The notes: a model not told the origin generated them from the letters alone. 64,000 nt of DNA from Escherichia boydii (GCA_041890495.1 CP169086.1:3844001-3908000); one strand, 5' to 3'; shown: positions 40,937-49,773, counted from the stretch's first letter. Numbers and translations: made by a program.

Positions 40937-41629
40937 CCAGTTCATCCAGCACGTCTACAAGATAGTCAAACAGCGCTCTGATCCTCAATGGCGTTGGCCC
41001 ACGCTGAGGGCGGTAAAGGTACAACCGCCAGACGGGTGACGTCTCCTCGGTGAGTATCTGAATAAGCTTGCCACTTTTAAGCCACGGCAGAACTAAAAAT
41101 CCCGGCATATGCCCAAACCCAACACCGGCCAGAATAGCCTGAAATTCAGCCTCAAGATCATCGGCAATAAAGCGAGGTTTCGACGGGATGAAGCTGCGGC
41201 TTTCGGTAAACGTCCAGGGCCAGTAGCGACCCGTTTTATGGTCAAATAATGCCGTCAGAGGATAAGAATCCAGTTCAGCGATGCTGGCAGGCATTCCAAC
41301 CTTATCAATCAGCTCGGGTGTACCGACAGGGTAAAAATTAATCTTTGCCAGTTCGCGTGCCACATACCGGTTATCAGGCAAAAATCCAAAACGGATACCT
41401 GTATCGATACGTTCATCGATAACATCGCTGTGCGAGTCGGTCAGCACACAGTCCACCACGATATCCGGGTACTGACGCGCAAATTCAGCCAGTGCAGGAA
41501 CAACCAGTTTTCGGCCTAATACCGAAGACACGGTTAATCTCACCATCCCCCGCATTTCATCAGTTTTATCCTTAACGCCTTTTACTAACAGTGAATCGAG
41601 AGAGTCGACTGCCTGCCGCGCCTGTTTTC
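40929..41629 (-). pseudogene. LysR family regulator lacking its DNA-binding domain
   Basis: About 230 residues of a LysR effector-binding domain (RGMVRLTVSSVLGRKLVVPALAEFARQYPDIVVDC...). LysR-like sequence continues a little upstream of ATG 41555 (ARQAVDSLDSLLVKG) and is then interrupted by an in-frame stop at about 41631; the winged-helix part is absent. It is convergent with the oxidoreductase pair, which a full version probably regulated. The break coincides with the start of unrelated sequence leading to the DUF1460 gene, so it is a recombination junction. Confidence 0.75.
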
Positions 41630-41655
41630 ATACGGCGGCTCTGGTAATGGGCGGG

Positions 41656-42462
41656 TCACTCGGCCCGCAGTACGACAATGCCCGGTTTAGCGCGCATGTA
41701 CTCCAGGAACGGTGAATCCACCACTTTTCTGTTGGCGGCCAGCGAGGAGGCATTTCTGAACCATACCTGCCCATCGTGGCGGACCACGATACCCACGTGC
41801 GAAACGTCCAGACCGTCAAGCGGAGAGTAGACGCCGACATAATCCCCGGTTTTCAGACGGTCCAGCACCTGCTGACTGATGGCTTTTCCGGGAATGTAAT
41901 TTATTCTCCGGGGGTGAATGCCCAGCCCCGGGATGTACTCCCCCCCGTCCGGTTTACGGTTAAGCTGTTTGTCCGCCACGGCATAGTCAGGGCTGATATC
42001 TGGCGTGACGTCCCGGGCATTGTGTGGTGCGGTGGTGAACCAGTCGGAGAAGAAGTGCCGGCGGCTGAGGTAGTCAACGTTCCCCCCGGTGTAACGAACC
42101 TCTGTAAGATTATGCAGGAACGATTTCTGGTCATGGCTGCGGGTCAGGGCCTCGACGTAATCTGCCAGGGTAAAGCAGTCCACACCGTTGAAATTCACGA
42201 CAAGCGCTTCGGGGGTACCGGGCCCGCCGATGAGCGTATCAGCCTGGTAAGGCGTACCGAGAAAAGCAGATGACGCGCGGCTGATAACGTCCCCGTGATT
42301 TTCACCTGAATAAGGGATGACATCCGAGCGAATAATCTGGTTTACTTTTTCTGCCGTAACGCTGTCCATAATGGTCTGATATTTTTCTGTACCGGGTGCG
42401 GCACAGGCCGTCAGATACGCTGACATAAATAAAACCGTCCATACTTTTACTTTCACAATCAT
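41656..42462 (-). CDS. DUF1460 lipoprotein, putative amidase-like
   Basis: A 268-residue lipoprotein: signal MIVKVKVWTVLFMSAYLTAC with lipobox (YLTAC), then an NlpC/P60-like DUF1460 domain. The probable catalytic cysteine lies in VNFNGVDCFTLADYVEAL near residue 92, and a histidine in SHVGIVV near 220. DUF1460 proteins are linked with peptidoglycan cleavage and occur with GH10-like, amidase and LD-carboxypeptidase genes such as those decayed at 53.8-57 kb. The ATG at 42462 is used. Its ribosome site sits in an inverted repeat (42464-42502). Confidence 0.8.
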   Translation of the reverse strand: MIVKVKVWTVLFMSAYLTACAAPGTEKYQTIMDSVTAEKVNQIIRSDVIPYSGENHGDVISRASSAFLGTPYQADTLIGGPGTPEALVVNFNGVDCFTLADYVEALTRSHDQKSFLHNLTEVRYTGGNVDYLSRRHFFSDWFTTAPHNARDVTPDISPDYAVADKQLNRKPDGGEYIPGLGIHPRRINYIPGKAISQQVLDRLKTGDYVGVYSPLDGLDVSHVGIVVRHDGQVWFRNASSLAANRKVVDSPFLEYMRAKPGIVVLRAE

Positions 42463-42463
42463 T

Positions 42464-42502
42464 TTCCTTAAAGGTAAAAATCCCACCTGTACCTTTAAGG
42501 AA
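42464..42502 (-). promoter_or_regulatory. 5' hairpin covering the DUF1460 ribosome site
   Basis: Thirteen-base perfect arms (TTCCTTAAAGGTA and TACCTTTAAGGAA) directly before the ATG at 42462. In the mRNA the AAGG ribosome-binding sequence lies within the proximal arm, so the stem would hide it. It may be a translational control element or a palindromic operator. Confidence 0.55.
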
Positions 42503-42902
42503 GATGATTGTAATAGATACAAAAAATCGCCATCGGTTGATTTCCGGTTGAAAAATCAGGAACCGGATGGTGCGGAATGTGAAGGCCATCACGCGACCTG
42601 ACTCTCTTTCGTTTTTGCTGGGTTATCCTGTGGGGGCAGAGCACTCAGTGATGCCTGACTGCAAGTGGGTGTCGGAAATTTCGGCGGTTCCGACGTAGAA
42701 ACCCATACTGGTCAGTCTCCATTGAAGTCTGCCTGATAGCCGTTCTGGCTATGTTTTCTCGTCCGTTACAGGGGATGTGGGGGACTGGCTACGGTCAGTA
42801 GTAAGCATACCGGGAGCATCCGGACCAAGTGAAAATCTGCGGGCTGGTGATGATATGAGAAATAGGGACAAAACGGGTCACCTAACATGGTGGGCTCTTA
42901 TC
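42503..42902. other. Gene-free region left of the transposon
   Basis: About 400 bases with no supported gene, ribosome site or hairpin of note. It ends at the transposon terminus. The sequence GGTGGGCTCT just outside the left end (about 42889-42898) also occurs outside the relic end at 53775, which may hint at a shared ancestral junction. Confidence 0.35.
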
Positions 42903-43080
42903 TGTAACGGCTCGCAATCGAAATCCCTCCGACTCGCAATCAGCGCAAATTTCGGCTCACATTAACTGCAAATGAAAAATGCCACCGGCTCACATTAAGT
43001 GACAATGGGCTCGCATTTATCCGGCCCGGCTCGCAATCCATTCCACCGGGCTCACAATAACTGCAAATCAACTTCGTCAT
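42903..43080 (+). repeat. Transposon left end, seven-site array
   Basis: Contains seven copies of short transposase-binding-like motifs: GCTCGCAATC, ACTCGCAATC, GGCTCACATTA (twice), GGCTCGCATTTA, GGCTCGCAATCC and GGCTCACAATA. Nearly identical in inverted order to 47343-47520. Confidence 0.85.
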
Positions 43081-43232
43081 ATCGGCAAACCGACTGCCAG
43101 CATTCTATTTTCCAGTTCGACAGGTCTCAGATATTTATTCATACTGGTTAAAAATTGTCGTTTTGGTTTGATTAACGTTTACCTACGTATAATCGCAGCA
43201 ATTGGAGTTAACTCAGTAAATAGGAGCAAATA

Positions 43233-43973
43233 ATGGAACAAAACCAACCAGCACAACCTTCACGACGTGCAATCCTGAAACAAACTCTTGCAGTATCTGC
43301 TTTGTCTGTCGCCGGGCTGGCGGCCTTATCGGTACCAACTATCTCTTTCGCCGCATCACTGAGCAAAGAGGAACGTGACGGTATGACTCCAGATGCAGTC
43401 ATTGAACATTTTAAACAGGGTAACCTGCGCTTCCGGGAAAATCGCCCGGCTAAACATGATTACCTGGCACAGAAGCGCAACAGTATTGCGGGTCAGTATC
43501 CAGCTGCGGTGATCCTTAGCTGCATTGACTCACGTGCGCCGGCGGAAATTGTGCTGGATGCGGGGATCGGTGAGACGTTTAATTCCCGCGTAGCGGGTAA
43601 TATCAGTAATCGCGATATGCTGGGCAGCATGGAGTTTGCCTGTGCAGTTGCCGGTGCGAAAGTAGTGCTGGTTATGGGGCACACCCGCTGTGGCGCAGTA
43701 CGCGGTGCTATTGATAATGCTGAACTGGGTAACCTGACGGGGCTGCTGGATGAAATTAAACCCGCGATTGCAAAAACGGAGTATAGCGGTGAGCGTAAAG
43801 GTAGCAATTATGATTTTGTCGATGCGGTGGCACGAAAAAATGTCGAGCTGACTATCGAAAATATCCGCAAAAACAGCCCAGTGCTGAAACAACTGGAAGA
43901 TGAGAAGAAAATTAAAATCGTTGGCAGTATGTATCACCTTACTGGCGGTAAGGTTGAGTTTTTCGAAGTATAA
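43233..43973 (+). CDS. Periplasmic beta-carbonic anhydrase (Tat signal)
   Basis: A 246-residue beta-class carbonic anhydrase, interconverting CO2 and bicarbonate. Zinc ligands are in ILSCIDSRAPAE (Cys, with the Asp-Arg dyad) and VMGHTRCGAV (His and Cys). The N-terminus SRRAILKQTLAVSALSVAGLA has a twin-arginine signal (S-R-R-x-x-x-K), so it is folded before export to the periplasm, unlike cytoplasmic Can. RBS AGGAG. It is the only cargo gene of the transposon and is separate from the mobility genes. Confidence 0.9.
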   Translation: MEQNQPAQPSRRAILKQTLAVSALSVAGLAALSVPTISFAASLSKEERDGMTPDAVIEHFKQGNLRFRENRPAKHDYLAQKRNSIAGQYPAAVILSCIDSRAPAEIVLDAGIGETFNSRVAGNISNRDMLGSMEFACAVAGAKVVLVMGHTRCGAVRGAIDNAELGNLTGLLDEIKPAIAKTEYSGERKGSNYDFVDAVARKNVELTIENIRKNSPVLKQLEDEKKIKIVGSMYHLTGGKVEFFEV

Positions 43974-44059
43974 CTGAAGCAGTCCGAGTCCGAATACAGT
44001 CAGCCTCGCATTACATTAAGTGCTCATTAAATTTTCTCTGGAATGAAAATGTATTTTTT

Positions 44060-44179
44060 GAGTACACCCAAAACGCACAATCTGGTGAGACAGTTTTTCT
44101 GTCTCATTTGGGTTGTTTTTATCCCATTCCGGTGTTACGTTTTCATCATCTAGAGTTAAACGAGACAGTTTTCACCATT
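44060..44179 (+). promoter_or_regulatory. Resolution (res) site candidate
   Basis: Contains GAGACAG-TTTTT-CTGTCTC (about 44086-44104) and a further GAGACAGTTTT half just before the resolvase ATG. Paired inverted motifs directly upstream of a serine resolvase gene are the usual res layout and also an autoregulatory site. Confidence 0.6.
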
Positions 44180-44740
44180 ATGGCACTTTACGGCTATGCC
44201 CGCGTTTCAACCAGCGATCAGGATCTTACTCTGCAGACACAAACTCTCCGCGCTGCTGGTTGTGAAATTATTCGTGCAGAAAAAGCCAGCGGAAGCAGCC
44301 GGACCGGAAGGAGCGAGTTGCAGCTGCTGCTGGAGTTCCTGCGCCCTGGTGATACGTTGATGGTGACACGCGTGGATCGCCTGGCTCGCAGCATTAAGGA
44401 CCTGCAGGACATTGTGTATGCCCTGAATCAACAAGGCGTAACGCTCAGGGCAACAGAACAGCCAGTGGACACGCGTTCAGCTGCAGGCAAAGCCTTCCTC
44501 GATATGCTGGGTGTTTTCGCTGAGTTTGAAACCAATCTGAGACGTGAACGCCAGATGGAAGGCATTGCCGCGGCGAAAGCCAGGGGCGTATACCGGGGAA
44601 GGAAACCGTCCATAGATCCTGCTGAGGTATATCGTCTGTATACCACTGAGAAGATGGGAGCCACAGCCATCGCCCGCCAGCTAGGGATTGGGAGGGCGTC
44701 AGTCTACCGGGCGCTGGAAAATTATGAGCAGCCGGCGTAG
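44180..44740 (+). CDS. Serine resolvase (transposon TnpR-like)
   Basis: A 186-residue serine recombinase: catalytic serine in ALYGYARVSTSDQDL (residue ~10), arginine-rich active site in MVTRVDRLARSIKDL, and C-terminal helix-turn-helix MGATAIARQLGIGRASVYRAL. It would resolve cointegrates at the adjacent res. ATG 44180 is used; upstream in-frame starts at 44108 lie in the res region. Confidence 0.92.
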   Translation: MALYGYARVSTSDQDLTLQTQTLRAAGCEIIRAEKASGSSRTGRSELQLLLEFLRPGDTLMVTRVDRLARSIKDLQDIVYALNQQGVTLRATEQPVDTRSAAGKAFLDMLGVFAEFETNLRRERQMEGIAAAKARGVYRGRKPSIDPAEVYRLYTTEKMGATAIARQLGIGRASVYRALENYEQPA

Positions 44741-46388
44741 CGCGATTCCGTCTGACTCCCTGTTGCAACTACGGCAACGGCTCGATCGCCTGCCGCCAAA
44801 AAGCCCTGAACGTGCCAATCAGATTGCCGCTACTGCCCAGCTGTATGGTATTTCAGTCACGACGGTTTATCGCGCTCTTCACCTTGTTTTGAAACCGCGA
44901 ACGGCCCACCGCAGTGATCATGGTCAACCCCGGATACTGCCACCGTCCGAGCTGGAGCATTACTGCGAACTGATTGCTGCACTGAAATTACGAACCACAA
45001 ATAAATCCGGCCGCCATCTGTCGACCGGACGGGCAATACAGCTGCTGGAAGAGCATGGCGTGGAGACGGTCCAGGGATTGATTAAAAGTCCCAAAGGCTT
45101 ACTTCGTAAGCAGACCGTCAATCGCTGGCTTTCCCGCTGGCGTCTCGACCAGCCCCGCCTGTTACGGGAGCCTCCGGCGGTAAGATTTCAGGCTGAAAAC
45201 AGCAATGACTGTTGGCAGTTTGATATGTCGCCATCCGATCTCAAACATATTGAGCGGCCTGACTGGGTAGATCCAGCCCGGGGCGAACCCACGCTGATGC
45301 TGTTCAGCGTAGTGGATGACCGGAGCGGTGTCGCATACCAGGAATACCGGTGTGTGTACGGTGAGGATGCGGAATCTGCGCTGCGTTTTCTCTTTAACGC
45401 CATGGCCCCAAAAACCAGGTCTGATTTTCCTTTTCAGGGCCGCCCGAAATTGCTGTACCTCGATAATGGACCGGTGGCCAAAAGCCATGTATTCCAGAAT
45501 GTGATGCAGTCCCTGAAGGTTGACTGGCTGACGCATACGCCGGCAGGCAAGGACGGCACCCGGACGACGGCACGGTCCAAAGGTAAGGTTGAACGTCCTT
45601 TCCGGACCGTCAAGGAGGCACATGAAACTCTGTACCATTTCCATAAACCGGAAACGGAGCAGCAGGCCAACGAATGGCTCTGGAACTATCTGAGCCGTTA
45701 TAACGCGCAGCGTCACCGCAGCGAGAAACACTCCCGACTGGAGGACTGGCTGGCAAATATCGGCCAGGAAGGTGTGAGGGATATGTGCAGCTGGGAACAA
45801 TACTGTCGGTTCGCCCGGGAGCCGGAATCCCGCAAGGTGGGTGTTGATGCGCGGATAACGATAGACGGCACCGCATGGGAAGTTGAACCGGATATGGCGG
45901 GTGAAACCGTCATTCTGCTGTGGGGGCTGTTTGACGAAGAGATGTATGTGGAGTTTACCGGTGAAACATGGGGGCCTTATTATCCGGTGTCGGGGCCTGT
46001 GCCGCTGCACCGTTACCGGACGTTCAGGCGCGGTAAAGCGGCTGAACGGGCCGATCGTATCCATGCTCTGGCCAGGCAGCTGAACATCCCCATCAGCGCA
46101 TTGTCCGGCAGCGATCTCCGCGTGGTCAGTGATGACACTCAGCAGCGCATTGATGCGTTGCCACATCAGCCCTTTGATACCCGAAAATTTGAATACCACT
46201 TTCCCACCGTTATTGCGGCAAAACTGGTAATTGCCGACGATCTGGCCATACCGCTGGCCAGAATGTCGGATGAAGACCGGGCGTTTATCGACAGTATTCT
46301 GACTGAGACGCTTAACCGTAGTGAAGTACTCGCCCGCATCAGAGACTATTTTCGTAGCAGACAATCAGGAGAAGACCATGCGGGTTGA
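44724..46388 (+). CDS. Mu/TniA-type DDE transposase
   Basis: A ~554-residue transposase with N-terminal helix-turn-helix (ANQIAATAQLYGISVTTVYRAL), a DDE core (acidic residues in CWQFDMSPSD, LLYLDNGPVAKS and TARSKGKVERPF) and a C-terminal beta-barrel region. It is often annotated as IS481-family. It acts with the ATPase downstream, which starts within its last 11 bases. The start at 44724 overlaps the resolvase by 17 bases. Confidence 0.9.
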   Translation: MSSRRSAIPSDSLLQLRQRLDRLPPKSPERANQIAATAQLYGISVTTVYRALHLVLKPRTAHRSDHGQPRILPPSELEHYCELIAALKLRTTNKSGRHLSTGRAIQLLEEHGVETVQGLIKSPKGLLRKQTVNRWLSRWRLDQPRLLREPPAVRFQAENSNDCWQFDMSPSDLKHIERPDWVDPARGEPTLMLFSVVDDRSGVAYQEYRCVYGEDAESALRFLFNAMAPKTRSDFPFQGRPKLLYLDNGPVAKSHVFQNVMQSLKVDWLTHTPAGKDGTRTTARSKGKVERPFRTVKEAHETLYHFHKPETEQQANEWLWNYLSRYNAQRHRSEKHSRLEDWLANIGQEGVRDMCSWEQYCRFAREPESRKVGVDARITIDGTAWEVEPDMAGETVILLWGLFDEEMYVEFTGETWGPYYPVSGPVPLHRYRTFRRGKAAERADRIHALARQLNIPISALSGSDLRVVSDDTQQRIDALPHQPFDTRKFEYHFPTVIAAKLVIADDLAIPLARMSDEDRAFIDSILTETLNRSEVLARIRDYFRSRQSGEDHAG

Positions 46389-47346
46389 AGTGATGGAGCA
46401 TTATGGACTGACGCAGTCTATTGAACAGGCCGGGTATTATGAAACTGCCCACCATAAGCAGCTGATGAAAGACATTAAGGGTGCGATACGCGAAGGACGA
46501 CTGATAGCGGTCTGTGGCGTGGTGGGAAGCGGTAAAACCGTCACTCTGCGACGCCTGCAACAGCAACTGCTGGATGAAAATAAAATCATTGTCGCCCGCT
46601 CCCTGTCGGTGGACAAACAGAGTGTCCGGCTCGCCACGCTGATTAATGCCCTGTTTTATGACCTGGCACAGGATAAGCAGGTGCAGATCCCCAAACAGGG
46701 TGAACGCCGCGAGCGTGAGCTGCAGGAACTGGTCAAAAAAGGCAAACGCCCGGTGGCGCTGTTTGTTGATGAAGCCCATGACCTGAACGGTAATACACTA
46801 ACGGGGCTCAAACGGCTGATGGAAGTGGTTGAAGACGGCGGTGGTAGGCTGTCCGTCGTTCTGGCCGGTCACCCAAAACTGCGTAATGACCTGCGTCGTC
46901 CGACTATGGAGGAAATTGGCTATCGTACCGATATTTTTACACTGGACGGGATCACCGGCAGTCAGCGTGAATATATCCAGTGGCTGCTGAAGACCAGCAC
47001 CGGTAAGGGTAAGCCGGAAGATATTCTGACGACCGAAGCCGTTGACCTGCTGGCGATGAAACTGCGAACACCGCTGCAGGTCCAGTTGCACCTGACGCTG
47101 GCGATGGAAGCAGGATACCAGACGGGCGAAAAACCGATTACTGCCACTCTGGTTGAATCCGTGCTGTCACGTCAGCTGGATGACCTAGAGCCGACGCTCA
47201 CGCGGCATGGTTACCGGCTGAAGGATATGGTGGAGCAGTTCGATGCAAAACCTGCTGAAATCAGGGCATTATTTAACAATCAGTTAGACCCTGCCCGCAC
47301 GGCCGAACTACGCGACAGAATGCTGGCGGTCGGTCTGCCAATATGA
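46378..47346 (+). CDS. TniB-like AAA ATPase (transposition helper)
   Basis: A 322-residue AAA+ ATPase: Walker A in AVCGVVGSGKTVTLRRL near residue 45-55, Walker B PVALFVDEAHDLNG near 130, sensor in VVLAGHPKLRNDL. Similar to TniB, TnsC and ExeA-type helpers that choose the target for the DDE transposase. ATG 46378 follows AGGAGAAG. The stop codon falls in the first bases of the right transposon end. Confidence 0.9.
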   Translation: MRVEVMEHYGLTQSIEQAGYYETAHHKQLMKDIKGAIREGRLIAVCGVVGSGKTVTLRRLQQQLLDENKIIVARSLSVDKQSVRLATLINALFYDLAQDKQVQIPKQGERRERELQELVKKGKRPVALFVDEAHDLNGNTLTGLKRLMEVVEDGGGRLSVVLAGHPKLRNDLRRPTMEEIGYRTDIFTLDGITGSQREYIQWLLKTSTGKGKPEDILTTEAVDLLAMKLRTPLQVQLHLTLAMEAGYQTGEKPITATLVESVLSRQLDDLEPTLTRHGYRLKDMVEQFDAKPAEIRALFNNQLDPARTAELRDRMLAVGLPI

Positions 47347-47520
47347 CGATGTTGATTTGCAGTTATTGTGAGCCCGGTGGAATGGATTGCGAGCCGGGCA
47401 GGATAAATGCGAGCCCATTATCACCTAATGTGAGCCGGTGGCGTTTTTCATTTGCAGTTAATGTGAGCCAAAATTGACGCTGGTTGCGAGTCGGGGGGAT
47501 TTCGATTGCGAGCCGCTACA
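47343..47520 (-). repeat. Transposon right end, seven-site array
   Basis: Inverted counterpart of 42903-43080 with about ten substitutions over 178 bp. Outermost bases on the minus strand are TGTAGCGGCTCGC. Confidence 0.85.
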
Positions 47521-47752
47521 TATAGCCGTCGCCGGCTGTAGTTTTCAGGCTATAGAGGACGTCGCTGAAATACTGGCGGAGATCATCCTCAACGAACGAG
47601 CCGGATTCCAGTTTCAGCGTGCTGAGATCGCAGACTGCTTGCAGCTCTGCAGGCAGGTGAATTTCCATGAAATCCCGGGCAATATCCGGTTGCGTCAGGA
47701 ACTGCCTGAACGTGGCATCGTGAGGAGTGGGTGTGCTGTATTTCTTCTTCAT
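47521..47752 (-). pseudogene. Rpn family recombination-promoting nuclease, 5' fragment
   Basis: About 77 residues (MKKKYSTPTPHDATFRQFLTQPDIARDFMEIHLP...VLYSLKTTAGDGY) of an Rpn/YhgA-like PD-(D/E)xK nuclease of about 300 residues. The reading frame enters the transposon end at 47520 and stops after one further codon, so nearly the whole nuclease is missing. The remaining part is not on the other side of the transposon, in keeping with deletion. Confidence 0.75.
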
Positions 47753-47883
47753 CTGCCCTGGCTCTGAAAAATGACCCGGAGATGTTATCACAGCCCGGAA
47801 AAAGCTAATATTGGCGGTGAACGGAATTGCCATTCCTTCAGGGGACCGTTCCGGGGTGGTTCGGTCCCCTTCCTGAACCATCT

Positions 47884-48097
47884 TTACTCATCATCAATTA
47901 CTGCCTTAGCAACTTTCTTCCCTCTCTCAGATATTCTAAAGCCTCTTCTCTCCGTCATTCTGCGGCAGCTGTATATAATGTCGCGATAGCGCTGACAGCC
48001 TGATAGCGGGTTATACTGCCTTACTGAAATCATCCAGAACAGTACAAAGGAATTCCTCCAACAACTCCTGTTCTCTTTGAGATATTCTTTCAGCCAT
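47884..48097 (-). pseudogene. Small unknown gene, apparently frameshifted
   Basis: ATG at 48097 with a GGAG site begins MAERISQREQELLEEFLCTVLDDFSKAV and stops at 48011. A neighbouring frame then continues in the same charged style (YNPLSGCQRYRDIIYSCRRMTERRGFRISERG...) to a stop at 47884. One frameshift near 48012-48016 would give a 70-residue basic protein. Not recognised; may also be two unrelated small frames. Confidence 0.3.
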
Positions 48098-48150
48098 ATT
48101 CGCTCCATAAGCTTAATTGTTTGTTCTGAACCTAACGTGAATAAGTATCG

Positions 48151-48783
48151 TCAATCAGTATCCTGCTTATGATTGCCGTTACAGACCCTGATTACTGTCA
48201 TCTTTGATACGCCAGCTAGCCGGGCTGTTTCACGCAGTGATTTTCCGTGGGCCAGACGCAGAGTGCGTATCAATTCATGTTTCTGCGCATCGGCCACCCT
48301 GCCCCGGTATTTTCCTTCAGCTTTCGCCTTACTGATACCCTCTGACTGACGACGTCGACGGTCTTCGTAATCTTTTCGGGCAATAGCGGCGAGCATATCC
48401 AGCATCATGCCATTTACGGCCTTCAGCATGCTTCGGGTAAAGTCATCACTTACTGTGCTGGAGAGCGCCAGATGGCTGGTCGGTAGATCAAGACTGACGA
48501 TGGCCAGCTGCTTATCAGTAATTTGCTTTCTGAGTGTCTCCCAGCCGGCATCATCCAGGCGGGTAAGCCTGTCGACCTGTTCTATGAGAATCACATCACC
48601 AGGTTCCGCATCACCAAGAAGCCTGATTAGTTCTGGGCGGTTCATTGTCGTACCGGAGACATTATCGATATACCAGCCAGCAATACGGTGGCCATTTTGG
48701 TTTGCAAATGCCTTCAGTGCATTTTTTGCCCGGCTGGCATCCTGCTCTGAAGTGGATGCCCGGAGGTAACCAAAAACGAACAT
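48151..48783 (-). CDS. Plasmid serine recombinase (resolvase)
   Basis: A 210-residue serine resolvase: FVFGYLRASTSEQDASRAK (catalytic serine near residue 10), LIEQVDRLTRLDDAGWE, and a C-terminal helix-turn-helix LRETARLAGVSKMTVIRV. It lies next to the partition locus, as the resolvases that reduce plasmid multimers usually do. Distinct from the transposon resolvase at 44180. Confidence 0.9.
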   Translation of the reverse strand: MFVFGYLRASTSEQDASRAKNALKAFANQNGHRIAGWYIDNVSGTTMNRPELIRLLGDAEPGDVILIEQVDRLTRLDDAGWETLRKQITDKQLAIVSLDLPTSHLALSSTVSDDFTRSMLKAVNGMMLDMLAAIARKDYEDRRRRQSEGISKAKAEGKYRGRVADAQKHELIRTLRLAHGKSLRETARLAGVSKMTVIRVCNGNHKQDTD

Positions 48784-49152
48784 ATTTTGTTCTTCTGGTA
48801 ACTTTTAAGTGGTCTTGCTTATCATGGTATCACTTATGTGGTCACAATAACATTCGCCGGTATTTTTTCGGATGGTATATATAGAGCATACCATAATGTG
48901 ACATCGTTTATCCCTTCACATTTTGATATACCGTTATGCGTGCCTTTCTTTTACTCATTTGAGTTTTTACCTACTTCGTGAGTATGTGAGTATGTGAGTA
49001 TGTGAGTATGTGAGTATGTGAGTGTGTGAGTGTGTGAGTGTGTGAGTATTTGAGTAAATGTGTGTTTTCGCTTTTACTCATTTAACTGAGATGGTAAACT
49101 CAAAAAAAAACCAGAAGAGTAATTGAGTAAATACACAAAGGAGTTTTTGAGT
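48784..49152. other. Partition-site and promoter region
   Basis: Holds the repeat array, the parF promoter, an A-run and further GAGT boxes. The stretch 48784-48977 has no supported gene. A TATACC-type inverted motif is around 48870-48890 (GGTATA...TATACC). Confidence 0.5.
48978..49057 (+). repeat. parH: Ten 8-bp tandem repeats, parH-like centromere
   Basis: Ten consecutive 8-bp units with a GAGT tetramer in each (mostly GTGAGTAT, three GTGAGTGT, the last TTGAGTAA). It lies directly upstream of parF. In the parFGH locus of plasmid TP228, the centromere and operator are made of degenerate ACTC/GAGT tetramer boxes bound by ParG. Further GAGT/ACTC boxes follow at about 49070-49130 near the promoter. 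Confidence 0.8.
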
Positions 49153-49773
49153 GTGAAGGTGATTTCTTTTCTTAACCCTAAAGGCGGCTCAGGTAAAACC
49201 ACGGCAGTAATCAATGTGAGTACTGCAATGGCTCGAGCGGGATACAACATCGCAGTTGTGGATACAGATCCTCAGATGAGCCTGACAACCTGGAGTAAAT
49301 CTGGGAAGGCTGCATTTGATGTGTTTACAGCCGCTTCTGAAAAAGATGTATATGGCATTAGGAAAGACCTTACTGAATATGATTTTGTCATCGTTGATGG
49401 TGCCGGTTCGCTTTCCGTTATTACATCTGCTGCGGTAATGGTCAGCGATCTTGTTATCATTCCGGTTACTCCCAGCCCGCTTGATTTTTCTGCAGCAGGA
49501 AGCGTTGTCACTGTCCTTGAAGCGCAGGCATATAGCCGGAAAGTTGAAGCTCGTTTTCTCATTACCCGAAAAATCGAACAGGCAACCATGCTTAGTGTTC
49601 TAAAAGAAAGCATCAGGGACACTGGAGTTAAATCGTTCCGCACGGCTATTACCCAGCGTCAGATTTACGTCAAATCGATTCTTGATGGTGACAGCGTGTT
49701 CGATTCTAGTGATGGAGCGGCTAAAGGTGAAATCGAAATCCTTACAAAAGAGATAGTTAGCATATTTGAGTAA
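49153..49773 (+). CDS. parF: ParF partition ATPase
   Basis: A 206-residue ParA-superfamily ATPase, matching ParF of TP228 in length and sequence: deviant Walker A KGGSGKTT near residue 10, FDVFTAASEKDVYGIRKDL, and IVDGAGSLSVITSAAVMVSDLVIIPVTPSPLDFS. It forms dynamic polymers that move plasmid copies. The GTG at 49153 has AAAGGAG nine bases before it; the TTG ten codons upstream is rejected. Confidence 0.95.
   Translation: MKVISFLNPKGGSGKTTAVINVSTAMARAGYNIAVVDTDPQMSLTTWSKSGKAAFDVFTAASEKDVYGIRKDLTEYDFVIVDGAGSLSVITSAAVMVSDLVIIPVTPSPLDFSAAGSVVTVLEAQAYSRKVEARFLITRKIEQATMLSVLKESIRDTGVKSFRTAITQRQIYVKSILDGDSVFDSSDGAAKGEIEILTKEIVSIFE

Larger units (their letters stand above)
42903..47520 (+). mobile_element. 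Tn552/Tn5053-type transposon with carbonic anhydrase cargo
   Basis: A 4618-bp element bounded by inverted 178-bp ends (42903-43080 and 47343-47520), starting TGTAACGGCTCGC and, inverted, TGTAGCGGCTCGC. Each end has seven sites of two types, GGCTCGCA and GGCTCACA, in the same order. Genes: beta-carbonic anhydrase, serine resolvase with an upstream res-like region, DDE transposase (TniA-like) and AAA ATPase (TniB-like). Flanking pentamers TTATC and TATAG differ, so no target duplication. The right end cuts an Rpn-type gene. Confidence 0.85.

Noticed and set aside
45162..46364. A 400-codon open frame on the minus strand opposite the transposase
   Set aside because: Opposes a transposase with all catalytic motifs; the translated sequence has no recognisable domain.
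48978..49057. Regular tandem repeats that could be a CRISPR array or iterons of an origin
   Set aside because: The period is only 8 bp with no spacers, and the array abuts parF; a partition centromere explains it better. No rep gene is near to support origin iterons.
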